Origin: a virus
Virus record (IMG/VR): IMGVR_UViG_3300020421_000053
Location: 1-41,136 of that record
DNA: 41,136 nucleotides
Reading direction: 5' to 3' (one strand)
The notes under the pieces were generated by a model, which was given only the letters and a program-made list of their open reading frames with translations, ran no database searches and was not told the origin of the DNA. The position numbers and the translations under genes are program-made. Below, piece by piece: positions 8,277 through 15,816 of this stretch. How positions within the stretch are numbered: position 1 is the stretch's first letter; every line of letters starts with the position of its first letter.

Positions 8277-8955
8277 TTTTAGGAAACAAGTTGTCCGTGC
8301 AAAATGTCTTTACATCTTCCTCTGGTAATCCTAGTGTTAACATAACCCTCGGTGTATGAGGATTTTGTTGTTGGTGTTCACAATAATAATTTTGTGCCTT
8401 GATAATTTCTTCCTCATTGCCTGTATTATTGTATTCTACAATATCATCTAAGTATTCTTTAAGTTGTCTTTCTACAAGTCCACATAGAGTATTGATTTCT
8501 TCCTCTGTATTAATATTTCCAGCAGCTATCATGCCTGGTGAAAATATTTTCAGAGCCCAATCTGGCAACTCTCGTTGTTTAATTGGTTTAAACTTCTCAT
8601 TTATTCTAATAAATTTTTTAGTCATGTCATGGTCTTTAACTAACATAGGCGACCAATCATAAAATGCTCCGGTCACTTTATTCTTACCTGCAATTACGTC
8701 CCAACCGAAAATTGGTCCGTCATTGTGTTTGTCTGGAAAAATACATACATGCATCATCCAAAGCCCTTTGGTATTTCTAACGTCAACTATATCAACATGA
8801 GCTCTACGTACACTTTCATTATGCCATGTACGATTAACCCAACCTAACTCTTCATTATTAAATCTTTCCATACCCTCTTCAGCGTATTCTTCACAATGAA
8901 AATTTAATGTCTTAATTATCTTTTCGCTGTTGAGTAATAATCTTTCCCAAATCAT
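8272..8955 (-). CDS. pcyX: ferredoxin-dependent bilin reductase, PcyX-like
   Basis: A 227-residue member of the ferredoxin-dependent bilin reductase family (PcyA, PebA, PebB, PebS, PcyX), which reduces biliverdin IX-alpha to phycobilins. Visible family motifs are RRAHVDIVDVRN (51-61), the WMMHVCIFP strand (66-74) and GPIFGWDVIAG (80-90). By my alignment His69 and Asp86 match PcyA His88 and Asp105. FSPGMI follows at 138-143, and NPHTPRVMLTLG near the C-terminus. The Met1 chosen has GGAG 7 nt upstream; a longer reading to 9015 lacks this support. The gene overlaps the heme oxygenase by 44 nt, so substrate supply and use are coupled. PcyX enzymes known from uncultured marine phages make phycoerythrobilin in a four-electron reduction. 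Assignment to PcyX rather than PebS rests on this context and needs a phylogeny. Confidence 0.87.
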   Translation of the reverse strand: MIWERLLLNSEKIIKTLNFHCEEYAEEGMERFNNEELGWVNRTWHNESVRRAHVDIVDVRNTKGLWMMHVCIFPDKHNDGPIFGWDVIAGKNKVTGAFYDWSPMLVKDHDMTKKFIRINEKFKPIKQRELPDWALKIFSPGMIAAGNINTEEEINTLCGLVERQLKEYLDDIVEYNNTGNEEEIIKAQNYYCEHQQQNPHTPRVMLTLGLPEEDVKTFCTDNLFPKT

Positions 8956-9505
8956 ACATTTCTCCAAATAATCTTGTTGCAAAGATAAAACAATTCTGTG
9001 TTTCAGTACGTACATCTTCCTCGTACAAACTTAAATAAGAATGTATTACTTCTCTAACAATTGGTTTATAAGTCTTGTGTGCTACATCTTTAAACGTGTA
9101 AAATCTATTAGGACCAGGTGTTCTTTTTTTAATCATCTGGCCACCAGATAAATCTCCTAAATGTCTTACATATATATGTGAATAGAGTTTGTGAGCGTCT
9201 TCTTTCATACCCTCAACATGTCTAATATAGTCTTTTGTACTTTGTGTAATAATAGGTAATTCTTTATCATCTTTCCACAATGCTTTAAAATCATACAATA
9301 AATGCTCTGTTCTTTCTATACCTGGTGTATGTCTAAACAAAGAATTTTCTTGTGCGTATTTTTCTAATACAGCATAACATTGTGATTGATTGTAAAGGTA
9401 AGTAGCGTATACCTTTTCATCTATCTCACCACTCATTAATACTTTTACAAACTCTTTACGTTCAGCAGCCTTATGCCACTCATGTGTTATGTCTTTTATA
9501 TCCAT
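8912..9505 (-). CDS. ho1: heme oxygenase (biliverdin-forming)
   Basis: A 197-residue soluble heme oxygenase, which opens heme to biliverdin IX-alpha, CO and Fe2+ using reduced ferredoxin. The N-terminal helix DITHEWHKAAERKEF places the proximal heme ligand at His11 (the HxxAE pattern). The distal helix carries the family signature HLGDLSGGQ at 115-123. ATG at 9505 is preferred over the in-frame ATG at 9544 because AGGAG sits 7 nt before it and the HO fold starts right there. It overlaps the permease end by 10 nt and the bilin reductase by 44 nt. It lacks the C-terminal membrane anchor of animal HO-1 and is close to bacterial and phage forms in length. Confidence 0.94.
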   Translation of the reverse strand: MDIKDITHEWHKAAERKEFVKVLMSGEIDEKVYATYLYNQSQCYAVLEKYAQENSLFRHTPGIERTEHLLYDFKALWKDDKELPIITQSTKDYIRHVEGMKEDAHKLYSHIYVRHLGDLSGGQMIKKRTPGPNRFYTFKDVAHKTYKPIVREVIHSYLSLYEEDVRTETQNCFIFATRLFGEMYDLGKIITQQRKDN

Positions 9506-10527
9506 AATAAAACTCCTGCTGTTGCGATTAATAGTGTTGACCAACCTGTCAAAATCATACCATATGTAGATAGTTTGGTACCAAAATACATCTTACCAAT
9601 CGCTACGCATTTGTGCATAGGTGACATAACATATCCAGCAAAGTCAACTGCAAAAAACCATGGTAAATATTCCATACCATATATTGATGTAAGTAATACT
9701 GTAATTGCTCCAAATCTACTTGATGAACCTAAAGCAAAGGCACCAAGAAATGATAGTAAACTGATTGCAATAAAACCAAATGTTGTTGTTATGTCTAAAC
9801 CTGTAGATTGTAAGAAAGAGTTAATCTCGCCTGTGTGTGTTCTTACAACGTTAGATAGAAAAATAATACCTGCGACCCAAGCCACAATTTTCCAATCAAC
9901 ATAACCTATTAGTTTTTTGAAATCAAATGTCTGTGTAACAATCATGTAATATGCTGTTAATAGACCAAATGCCCATAAGAAGTTTACACCAGCAATAATA
10001 GCTGCGACACCTAGTAAATATGGTAAAACGTATCGTGTAATTCTACTTATTTTAATTTTTTGTTTACTATTCTTTAATGCAATGTCTTTATCTTTTACTG
10101 CAAAAATAAGATAACTTAAAACATATACAACCGTCATTGCTAACAACGGCCAAATTATTCCTATAAAAGCACCATATGATAAACCAAATGCAGCCATAGG
10201 TAAGATAACAGTCTTTTCTAAAGGAGACCAGAAATAATAATGGTGTGTTGACATGAAATCAATAGGTCCAAACTTCTCTCTACTCTTTTTATTTTTAGGT
10301 GCCATTGTGTCTAATAGTCCAGCAGATACAGTCACACGACCTTTGATAGGTAATATTCCTGTCAATGCACTGAACATTGCTACAATAGCTCTGTTACTTT
10401 TAATACTTCTTTTTAGAAATGTAAATACATCACTAAACAAATTGTTGTCTTTAATCATACCTGCTATCATCATCACAAAGACAATAAGAAACAAATAGAC
10501 TTGTCCTTTTAAAATTAAATCAATCAT
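9496..10527 (-). CDS. DUF401-like polytopic membrane permease
   Basis: A 343-residue integral membrane protein with about ten hydrophobic segments, beginning at residue 10 (VYLFLIVFVMMIAGMI) and ending with the last 20 residues. Two re-entrant-like motifs fit the DUF401 family, relatives of gluconate/anion permeases: TGILPIKGRVTVSAGLLDTMAP (about 56-77) and, near the C-terminus, FAGYVMSPMHKCVAIGKMYFGT, like the family's 'LSPvHLC..eYF' motif. The substrate is unknown. It overlaps the upstream oxygenase by 4 nt (ATGA) and the heme oxygenase by 10 nt, so it belongs to the bilin operon. Transport of a tetrapyrrole, precursor or anion connected with that pathway is a hypothesis from position only. 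Confidence 0.75.
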   Translation of the reverse strand: MIDLILKGQVYLFLIVFVMMIAGMIKDNNLFSDVFTFLKRSIKSNRAIVAMFSALTGILPIKGRVTVSAGLLDTMAPKNKKSREKFGPIDFMSTHHYYFWSPLEKTVILPMAAFGLSYGAFIGIIWPLLAMTVVYVLSYLIFAVKDKDIALKNSKQKIKISRITRYVLPYLLGVAAIIAGVNFLWAFGLLTAYYMIVTQTFDFKKLIGYVDWKIVAWVAGIIFLSNVVRTHTGEINSFLQSTGLDITTTFGFIAISLLSFLGAFALGSSSRFGAITVLLTSIYGMEYLPWFFAVDFAGYVMSPMHKCVAIGKMYFGTKLSTYGMILTGWSTLLIATAGVLLWI

Positions 10528-11117
10528 ATTGTTAACTCCGTTAAATCGTTATAGTCGCCAAACTTACCTTTAATAAAAGTATTAAAAGAAATGCTGTGTC
10601 TGTCGCTATTACCTCTATTTGTATCCACATCATGTGTCAATGAAGAAGGAAACAATACCAATCTTCCAGATTGATTCTTTATACCAACTTTGTTTGCTGT
10701 GAAGTGGTTGCCTTTTTGTTTATCATAAAATGTGAAGTTGGCAAATGCTCCACTATTATAAAAGAAAGTAGGACAATCAGGTCCATCTACATATAATACT
10801 GCTGAAAAAATACTGTTAGGGTGCATATGAGAATGGTGTGATTCGTGAGGTTTACTTTTATTATACCATGAATTTGTTATATAAAAATCTACATCCTTTT
10901 CTTTACCTAATTGTTCAGCAAAGTTATTGACATTTGCCAAACACCAGTTTTTTAAATCAGATAGTACAGGATTATTAAAAATATTTTTATCTTTAGTTAC
11001 AGTATTGCCTCTGTTTGGCATAAATTCTAAACCATTTAGAAAATGTAATTGTTCTTTAGTAAACTCATAACAAGTATCAGATTTGTATATAGGTGTGGCG
11101 AATATTCCTTCAATCAT
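10524..11117 (-). CDS. 2OG-Fe(II) oxygenase family protein (copy 1)
   Basis: A 197-residue protein of the small phage/cyanobacterial 2-oxoglutarate and iron dependent oxygenase type. The N-terminus has the recurring GIFATPIY opening. The iron-binding strand is SHHSHMHPNSIFSAVLYV (His97 and His99 candidates). The distal motif is GRLVLFPSSLTHDVD (His162), followed by RHSISFN with Arg173 as the likely 2-oxoglutarate ligand. The substrate is unknown; relatives hydroxylate proteins or small molecules. It overlaps both neighbours by 4 nt. It shares its layout with the oxygenase two genes upstream (11826-12425), though sequence identity is low. Confidence 0.82.
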   Translation of the reverse strand: MIEGIFATPIYKSDTCYEFTKEQLHFLNGLEFMPNRGNTVTKDKNIFNNPVLSDLKNWCLANVNNFAEQLGKEKDVDFYITNSWYNKSKPHESHHSHMHPNSIFSAVLYVDGPDCPTFFYNSGAFANFTFYDKQKGNHFTANKVGIKNQSGRLVLFPSSLTHDVDTNRGNSDRHSISFNTFIKGKFGDYNDLTELTI

Positions 11118-11851
11118 TGAAAATATCTCTCATATAATTCTTTCACTTTGTTTCTAACTGGACTAAAAGAAAAACTATTAAAGTATCTTCTTTTTTTCAT
11201 CCACATAATTTCTTTTTCAGTTGCGTCTCTACATGTCATTTCAAATTTCTCTTCTGATATAGGTAACATGTACATAAGTGGTGTACCTGCTTTAATCAAA
11301 GTATCTCCATCTTCCACATTCCAATTCAACTGTATATTTATCTCACTAGATTCTGCTGGGTCTAAAATGCCTGTCGTACTTTCATAATCAAATGAATCAG
11401 GATAAGGTATAGGCATACATAAAAACTTAACACCTTTTGGTGCTATCACATGATAAGGTGTAGTAATCTTTACAATATTCTCAATCGTACCTTTTCTTTT
11501 AGGAATAAATTTTGTTATGTTATCAGAGTGTGTGTCTATTATATTTTGTCCAGAGTTTTGTAATAAATCTCCATCAGCAACTCTCCACTTAAATCCTTTT
11601 TCACCTTTCTTTGTACTAACAACAACATCATACCATGCTGATACTATGTAACCTGTTTTAAACAAACTAAAAATACCTGGACATTGCATAATGTGAGTAG
11701 TCTTTTTAGTCTTATCTAAATTCTTTTTATAATCCAGCATTGCCACTGACAACCACTTTGGTGTATAATCACTGGTGTCCTTAACCATGAATAGGTCAGC
11801 TACTCCAGGTAATGTAGAAACAAACTCAATTTTTCTCATATGATTGTCCAT
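11114..11851 (-). CDS. conserved phage protein, unknown function (DUF6065-like)
   Basis: A 245-residue protein without signal peptide or membrane segment. The body looks like a beta-sandwich or cupin-like fold: KWRVADGDLLQNSG, then ITTPYHVIAPKGVKFLCMPIPYP, and INIQLNWNVEDGDTLIKAGT followed by PLMYMLPI. The phrase 'I-x-AGTPLMYMLPI' resembles the small DUF6065 family as I remember it, but I cannot confirm this. It lies between the two 2OG oxygenases with overlaps at both ends (26 nt upstream, 4 nt downstream). A second ATG at 11839 is an alternative start that would shorten the upstream overlap to 14 nt. Confidence 0.75.
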   Translation of the reverse strand: MDNHMRKIEFVSTLPGVADLFMVKDTSDYTPKWLSVAMLDYKKNLDKTKKTTHIMQCPGIFSLFKTGYIVSAWYDVVVSTKKGEKGFKWRVADGDLLQNSGQNIIDTHSDNITKFIPKRKGTIENIVKITTPYHVIAPKGVKFLCMPIPYPDSFDYESTTGILDPAESSEINIQLNWNVEDGDTLIKAGTPLMYMLPISEEKFEMTCRDATEKEIMWMKKRRYFNSFSFSPVRNKVKELYERYFQ

Positions 11852-12425
11852 TAAATGCTATTGTAATTCTTTTGTCATTTCCCTTAAACTGCGATACACT
11901 ATGTTTTAGATAACTTGGAAATAATATCAATTTGCCGGTCTGCGCCGGCGAAACAAAGATACTTTGTTTGTTAATAAAATCATTACCATCATCCATAAAC
12001 ATACTATCTATAGGACTTAAAAATTTAGTTTGACCACTATCTAAACTACCACCATCATCTACATAATATATTCCACACCAACTACAATTAGCATGATAGT
12101 GTGCTTCGTGGTAACCGTCTTTTTCTGTAATATGATACCATGACTCAGGTATAAAGTAATCAAAGTTTACATCTTTTTTATGTACAGTTTCTATAGTTAG
12201 TTTCCAACATTCTAAAATCCACTGTCTTAAATCTTGTATGACCTTATCTTCCTTATGAAGAAAATCAAATTTAGACTCTTTTAAATTATGTTTTAAACTA
12301 ACTGCAACTCCAGAATCAATGTCTTCTTTTTGTTTATCAGAATATGAAAGTATTGTTTCTTTTAAACCTTCAAATTTTTTATTATAAACACTTATTGGTG
12401 TTGCAAAATATCCTGATGTACTCAT
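11826..12425 (-). CDS. 2OG-Fe(II) oxygenase family protein (copy 2)
   Basis: A 199-residue protein of the same family as copy 1 at 10524-11117. Its opening is GYFATPISVY. The iron-site strand is HEAHYHANCSWCGIYYV (His109 and His111 candidates). The distal motif is GKLILFPSYLKHSVS (His175), then KRITIAFN with Arg186 as the likely 2-oxoglutarate anchor. Two copies of the fold in one operon suggest either two successive oxidations or two targets. It overlaps the upstream U32/methyltransferase gene by 4 nt (ATGA) and the downstream gene by 26 nt. The substrate is unknown. Confidence 0.83.
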   Translation of the reverse strand: MSTSGYFATPISVYNKKFEGLKETILSYSDKQKEDIDSGVAVSLKHNLKESKFDFLHKEDKVIQDLRQWILECWKLTIETVHKKDVNFDYFIPESWYHITEKDGYHEAHYHANCSWCGIYYVDDGGSLDSGQTKFLSPIDSMFMDDGNDFINKQSIFVSPAQTGKLILFPSYLKHSVSQFKGNDKRITIAFNGQSYEKN

Positions 12426-14104
12426 TGTTGGTTTATAACAAAAACGCCTACTCCATTCCAGTAATCGTCTTTGTCTTCTCCTTTCGTCATAATCTCTTCT
12501 TTAAATAATACTTTCATACCGTTATCATTAATGGAACGTTCAGTCATAGCCTTAACATGTGGCCAATTCCAGTCATCCATTATTAATATGAAAGTATCGT
12601 CAATAGCGTCTCTATAGTGTCCTAAAAATTGGTAATGTGCCTGTGGTGTATGGTCACAATCATAGAACACTATATTAGCTTTTGTTTTAATATCTCTAGG
12701 TTTTACTTTGAATAAATCTTCATCAATTATTTGTACTCTTTTATCTTGTACATGACTACGAATATTCTCTAAAAATATTTGTTTATCCTTACCTCTCTCA
12801 ACGTCAATTTTTACCTTATCATCTGCTGGTACATTTTGTGTATTTGACCAATTGTCAACAGCACAAGCAATGATATTATTTCTTTCTAATGCACTTGTAA
12901 ATATAGCGCCTTGAAAAACACCAACTTCCAAGTAACTAGGGTCTGGTGTATTTCTACAAATATTGTTAACTAGGTGTTTAACTTTATCAGAAGTAAGGCC
13001 ACCTATTGCCTTTGTAGTATCAGTTATCCCACTAAAACCTCTACCACTATTTGTTATAGCTTGTTTTACTACCTTAATGTACTCTGCACTATTATTTTTT
13101 TCTACTATTTTATCACATACATTACAGTCCCAACAATTAAACTGGCAATTCTTAATAGTCTCACGCCATACTTTAATTCTTTTTTCAGCAAACTTTTGTT
13201 TATTAATAAACTCTTCAAACTCTGGAAATAATATTTCCTTTCCTTCTCTAAATCTATCAATGATATTCATACTCTCAAATAGTCTTTGAGAACTTTCTCT
13301 ACCATGCATTTTAATTACATCAATGTAAGTAAGTAATCTATCCCACTCTTCTTTCCAAGGTGGAAAATTTGCGATACGCCACTGATATGCTGGGTCTTGT
13401 TCTTCCCATTTAGGACATGAGAAGTAACTAATTTTAGTTTTGAAATATGTTGGTTCTAAACCCGTTTTTCTTGTGTTGTTATATAAAAAATGTTCATCTT
13501 GTACAGGACAATTACCCCAACAACCCTCGTTTGCAAGTAAACTAATCTTTACATCTACACCAAGTTTAGTCTTACAGTGTTCTTTAACCTTTGTTAATGA
13601 TTTTAAAAAGTCTTCATTACGCATTAAGTCTCGGTCTAAATTAATATAATCAAAACCGGCCTCTACTTGTTTAACTATTTCATTAAGTCTTTGTGTATTT
13701 CGGAGAATAGTATTCTTTACAAGTACGTCTGGATATGCACGTTGGAACTTACCAGACAGCATCCAAAGAGTGTGTGGTATAGTTACGATACGAATACCCT
13801 TGTCATACAGATTCTTAAAATTTTTTATGAATAAGTCTAAATTTGCGTCTGTTGGTGGTACTTCTATATTATTAAATGTGGCAGACAAAGGAATACCTGT
13901 CTGTTTAGGAATGATATATGCGTTTTCTGAAATTAAGTTTTGTTCTAACTCTGGAAATACATCACCCATTGCGTCTTGTTCAAAGGGTGCCATCCTTGAT
14001 GTATAATAAACATCATAGATATATTTTTTATTTCGTTTGAGGAACTCCAGAAAAGTATCAAACTGTTCCGGAGTTAATTTGGGATTTAGTGGTACACTAA
14101 ACAT
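12422..14104 (-). CDS. U32-peptidase-like domain fused to SAM methyltransferase
   Basis: A 560-residue two-domain protein. Residues 1 to about 335 resemble the U32 family (UbiU/UbiV, RlhA, YhbU types): a TIM-barrel-like start, SLLANEGCWGNCPVQDEHFLYN at 188-209 with Cys195 and Cys199, FSCP with Cys230, and IKMHGRE at 264-270, like the 'K-I-E-G-R' U32 motif. A CX3CX2CX2C cluster (Cys320, 324, 327, 330) closes this part and may bind Fe-S or zinc. Residues from about 365 form a class I methyltransferase: YLEVGVFQGA (391-400) is motif I, VDNWS follows, and FYDCDHT and LIMDDWNW lie further on. U32 proteins assist O2-independent hydroxylations via Fe-S clusters. Fusion to a methyltransferase is unusual. 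It heads the seven-gene operon; no late promoter is visible upstream. Confidence 0.72.
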   Translation of the reverse strand: MFSVPLNPKLTPEQFDTFLEFLKRNKKYIYDVYYTSRMAPFEQDAMGDVFPELEQNLISENAYIIPKQTGIPLSATFNNIEVPPTDANLDLFIKNFKNLYDKGIRIVTIPHTLWMLSGKFQRAYPDVLVKNTILRNTQRLNEIVKQVEAGFDYINLDRDLMRNEDFLKSLTKVKEHCKTKLGVDVKISLLANEGCWGNCPVQDEHFLYNNTRKTGLEPTYFKTKISYFSCPKWEEQDPAYQWRIANFPPWKEEWDRLLTYIDVIKMHGRESSQRLFESMNIIDRFREGKEILFPEFEEFINKQKFAEKRIKVWRETIKNCQFNCWDCNVCDKIVEKNNSAEYIKVVKQAITNSGRGFSGITDTTKAIGGLTSDKVKHLVNNICRNTPDPSYLEVGVFQGAIFTSALERNNIIACAVDNWSNTQNVPADDKVKIDVERGKDKQIFLENIRSHVQDKRVQIIDEDLFKVKPRDIKTKANIVFYDCDHTPQAHYQFLGHYRDAIDDTFILIMDDWNWPHVKAMTERSINDNGMKVLFKEEIMTKGEDKDDYWNGVGVFVINQQ

Positions 14105-14126
14105 AATATAAATCTCATCATTTCAA

Positions 14127-14141
14127 GCCATCAAAGATGGC
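14127..14141. other. GC-rich hairpin between fibre gene and accessory operon
   Basis: GCCATC-AAA-GATGGC is a perfect 6-bp inverted repeat with a 3-nt loop, in the 43-bp gap between the chaperone-like gene and the U32/methyltransferase gene. It is unusually GC-rich for this DNA. On the minus-strand transcript only TTG, not a U-run, follows it, so it could be a weak terminator, a processing site or a stabiliser of the 3' end of the fibre-side message. Confidence 0.4.
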
Positions 14142-14147
14142 GATTAA

Positions 14148-14888
14148 TTAAAACTGAATTATCAGTGGTGCGTCAGCTAAACCTGGTTCATCAGTTGCTT
14201 GTGCTGTAGAAACGGCCGAGATACCTTTTGAATGTCTCCATCTATGTAACTCTGCAATTGTTGTACATGCGTCAACTTCATCCTCTAGGTCTTTTTGTTC
14301 ACCTAGTAAAGTTGCTACTGAACTGTTGTATGCTGTAACTTTCGCATTAATTTTTGATACTAATGCTGATACTGTTAAACCTCTTGCTGTTGCTAAAGTA
14401 GAAAGTGTCGGTGTTGAAGCAGTATTATCTGCTGTCCACGCCTCTGCTTCTGCTTGTTGAGCAGCCCAAGATTGTTTTTCTAATGCGCTTGCTTGAGTTA
14501 ATGCCAAGAAGTGTTGATTGTATCTGTCTCTAATAATTCTTTTGAATAATACCTTATTGAATAAAACTGCTTGTGCTGTGTCATCACTATCCAATGTATA
14601 TGTTGTTTTTGCAGCTTCACCAGAACCTACTATTTGAGGAAATTCATCTCCTACTGTAGTACCTGGTTTGATTGAAATTGTTCCTTCATATGCGTCTGCA
14701 AACAAAACACCTTTAGCAGTTGAATAAGGAATAATTTCCGCATTAATATGGTCTAATTCTACTCTTAAATCCTGCATGTCATCTGTAACAACACCTACTC
14801 CATAATTGCAATAATTATGGTAATCAGTTATCCAGCCTGGTTTCTGTTCTATAGAATTCTTTTTAAATAAAACGTATTGATTTGCCAT
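14148..14888 (-). CDS. tail-fibre assembly/chaperone-like protein
   Basis: A 246-residue protein. The segment from about 125 to 225 (LEKQSWAAQQAEAEAW, then PTLSTLATARGLTVSALVSK and LLGEQKDLEDEVDACTT) resembles the C-terminal helical domain of phage tail-fibre assembly proteins (DUF4376-like: W, a helix, 'tP.l..lA..RG.tv..l...I'). The N-terminal part (about 1-100) is beta-rich and unrecognised. It lies at the end of the fibre cluster, as chaperones often do. An assembly chaperone is the best guess, a structural protein the alternative. A late promoter lies 75 nt upstream, inside the preceding gene. Confidence 0.65.
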   Translation of the reverse strand: MANQYVLFKKNSIEQKPGWITDYHNYCNYGVGVVTDDMQDLRVELDHINAEIIPYSTAKGVLFADAYEGTISIKPGTTVGDEFPQIVGSGEAAKTTYTLDSDDTAQAVLFNKVLFKRIIRDRYNQHFLALTQASALEKQSWAAQQAEAEAWTADNTASTPTLSTLATARGLTVSALVSKINAKVTAYNSSVATLLGEQKDLEDEVDACTTIAELHRWRHSKGISAVSTAQATDEPGLADAPLIIQF

Positions 14889-14897
14889 TTGCTATTC

Positions 14898-15773
14898 CTA
14901 TTTTTCTGTTGTCCATTCGCCTGTATTTTGTGACGGCGATTGTTCGTCATTGTTATACTTATTATTTATAAGAGTATTATTGTCAGGTTGGTGGTTTTCT
15001 TCTATATTTTTAAGTAGATTAGGGTCTTCAACACCTTGTGAAATACCAATACTCTTCAATGCTTTTTGTCTCTGTTCATTAACGTAACCAATACGTAAAT
15101 CACTTACTGCTTGATTTGTCAATTGATTCATGTTAATATCAAATCTTACTGTATAATCAGTAGCAATCTTTAATATTTCTTTTTGTTGTGGTGGTGGTAA
15201 CATAGCGATTGCGTCAATGTTTCCTGTACCAATTTTACCATATGCTAACATTTCTGTAGCACATTGTTTCGCCATTCTCAAAGTCCAATACTCTTTTTCT
15301 AACTTTTCTTCTAATTCTTTATTACCAAATACATCCATAATAGGTGTACCGTCTTCAAGTTTACCGTCTGGACTTTCATTCAATTCTCGTATTAACTCTA
15401 AAGTATCATCTTTTTCTCTGAGAGCTTGTTTCATTCTCTCTCTATATTGTTTACAGTCTTTACGAATATTCAATAAATCTAATTCAATATATTGTGCTTC
15501 TAATTCATCTACATTTGAATCTTTGGCTCTTTTATATTTCTTCTCTTCAATTAGTAATTCAATTTCTTTTTTCTTTAATTCCCATTCACAATGTAAAAAC
15601 GAATCTTGTTTTGTTCTTAATTCAACTAGGTATTGGTGCATCCTTTTAAATGGCGTAAGCATAGAACCGCCTACGAAATGTTCCATTTTAAATTTAGGAT
15701 TGTGGTGACTTACTTCACCATTGGCGTATTCTATAATAGCCGTGTCGTCATTCATGTCAACTCTTTTACTCAT
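14898..15773 (-). CDS. coiled-coil virion-associated protein, unknown function
   Basis: A 291-residue highly charged protein. Residues about 55-170 are almost continuous charged helix (KKKEIELLIEEKKYKRAKD, then REKDDTLELIRELNESP and KELEEKLEKEYWTLRMAK), predicted coiled coil. The C-terminal 40 residues are Asn/Gln-rich and probably disordered. I do not recognise a family. It lies among fibre genes with its own late promoter and AAGGAG site, so a structural or assembly role is likely. Confidence 0.7.
   Translation of the reverse strand: MSKRVDMNDDTAIIEYANGEVSHHNPKFKMEHFVGGSMLTPFKRMHQYLVELRTKQDSFLHCEWELKKKEIELLIEEKKYKRAKDSNVDELEAQYIELDLLNIRKDCKQYRERMKQALREKDDTLELIRELNESPDGKLEDGTPIMDVFGNKELEEKLEKEYWTLRMAKQCATEMLAYGKIGTGNIDAIAMLPPPQQKEILKIATDYTVRFDINMNQLTNQAVSDLRIGYVNEQRQKALKSIGISQGVEDPNLLKNIEENHQPDNNTLINNKYNNDEQSPSQNTGEWTTEK
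14963..14970 (-). promoter_or_regulatory. T4-type late promoter inside the preceding gene
   Basis: TATAAATA on the minus strand, within the 3' end of the 14898-15773 gene and 75 nt upstream of the chaperone-like gene's ATG. It would allow separate late transcription of that gene and possibly of the accessory operon beyond it. Confidence 0.65.
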
Positions 15774-15799
15774 AGTATCTCCTTAATATAATGTACTAT

Positions 15800-15807
15800 T
15801 ATTTATA
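15800..15807 (-). promoter_or_regulatory. T4-type late promoter
   Basis: TATAAATA on the minus strand, 26 nt before the ATG at 15773, with AAGGAG between. It lies in the short gap after the Gly-rich structural gene. Confidence 0.8.
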
Positions 15808-15816
15808 CGTCTTAAA

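Noticed and set aside
8272-9505. Cyanophage origin based on bilin genes
   Set aside because: No photosystem, phycobilisome or carbon-metabolism genes typical of cyanophages are in the window, and PcyX-type pairs are known from non-cyanobacterial marine phage contigs; the host remains unproven.
8912-9544. Longer heme oxygenase start at 9544
   Set aside because: It would add 13 residues unlike the family and overlap the permease by 49 nt, without a ribosome binding site, while ATG 9505 has AGGAG.
9473-9904. Open plus-strand frame of 143 codons over the permease/heme oxygenase junction
   Set aside because: It is antisense to well-supported genes, has no family features and no promoter.
15217-15708. 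Open plus-strand frame of 163 codons
   Set aside because: It is antisense to the coiled-coil gene, Ser/Phe-rich in the manner of a reversed Lys/Glu-rich sequence, without regulatory signals.
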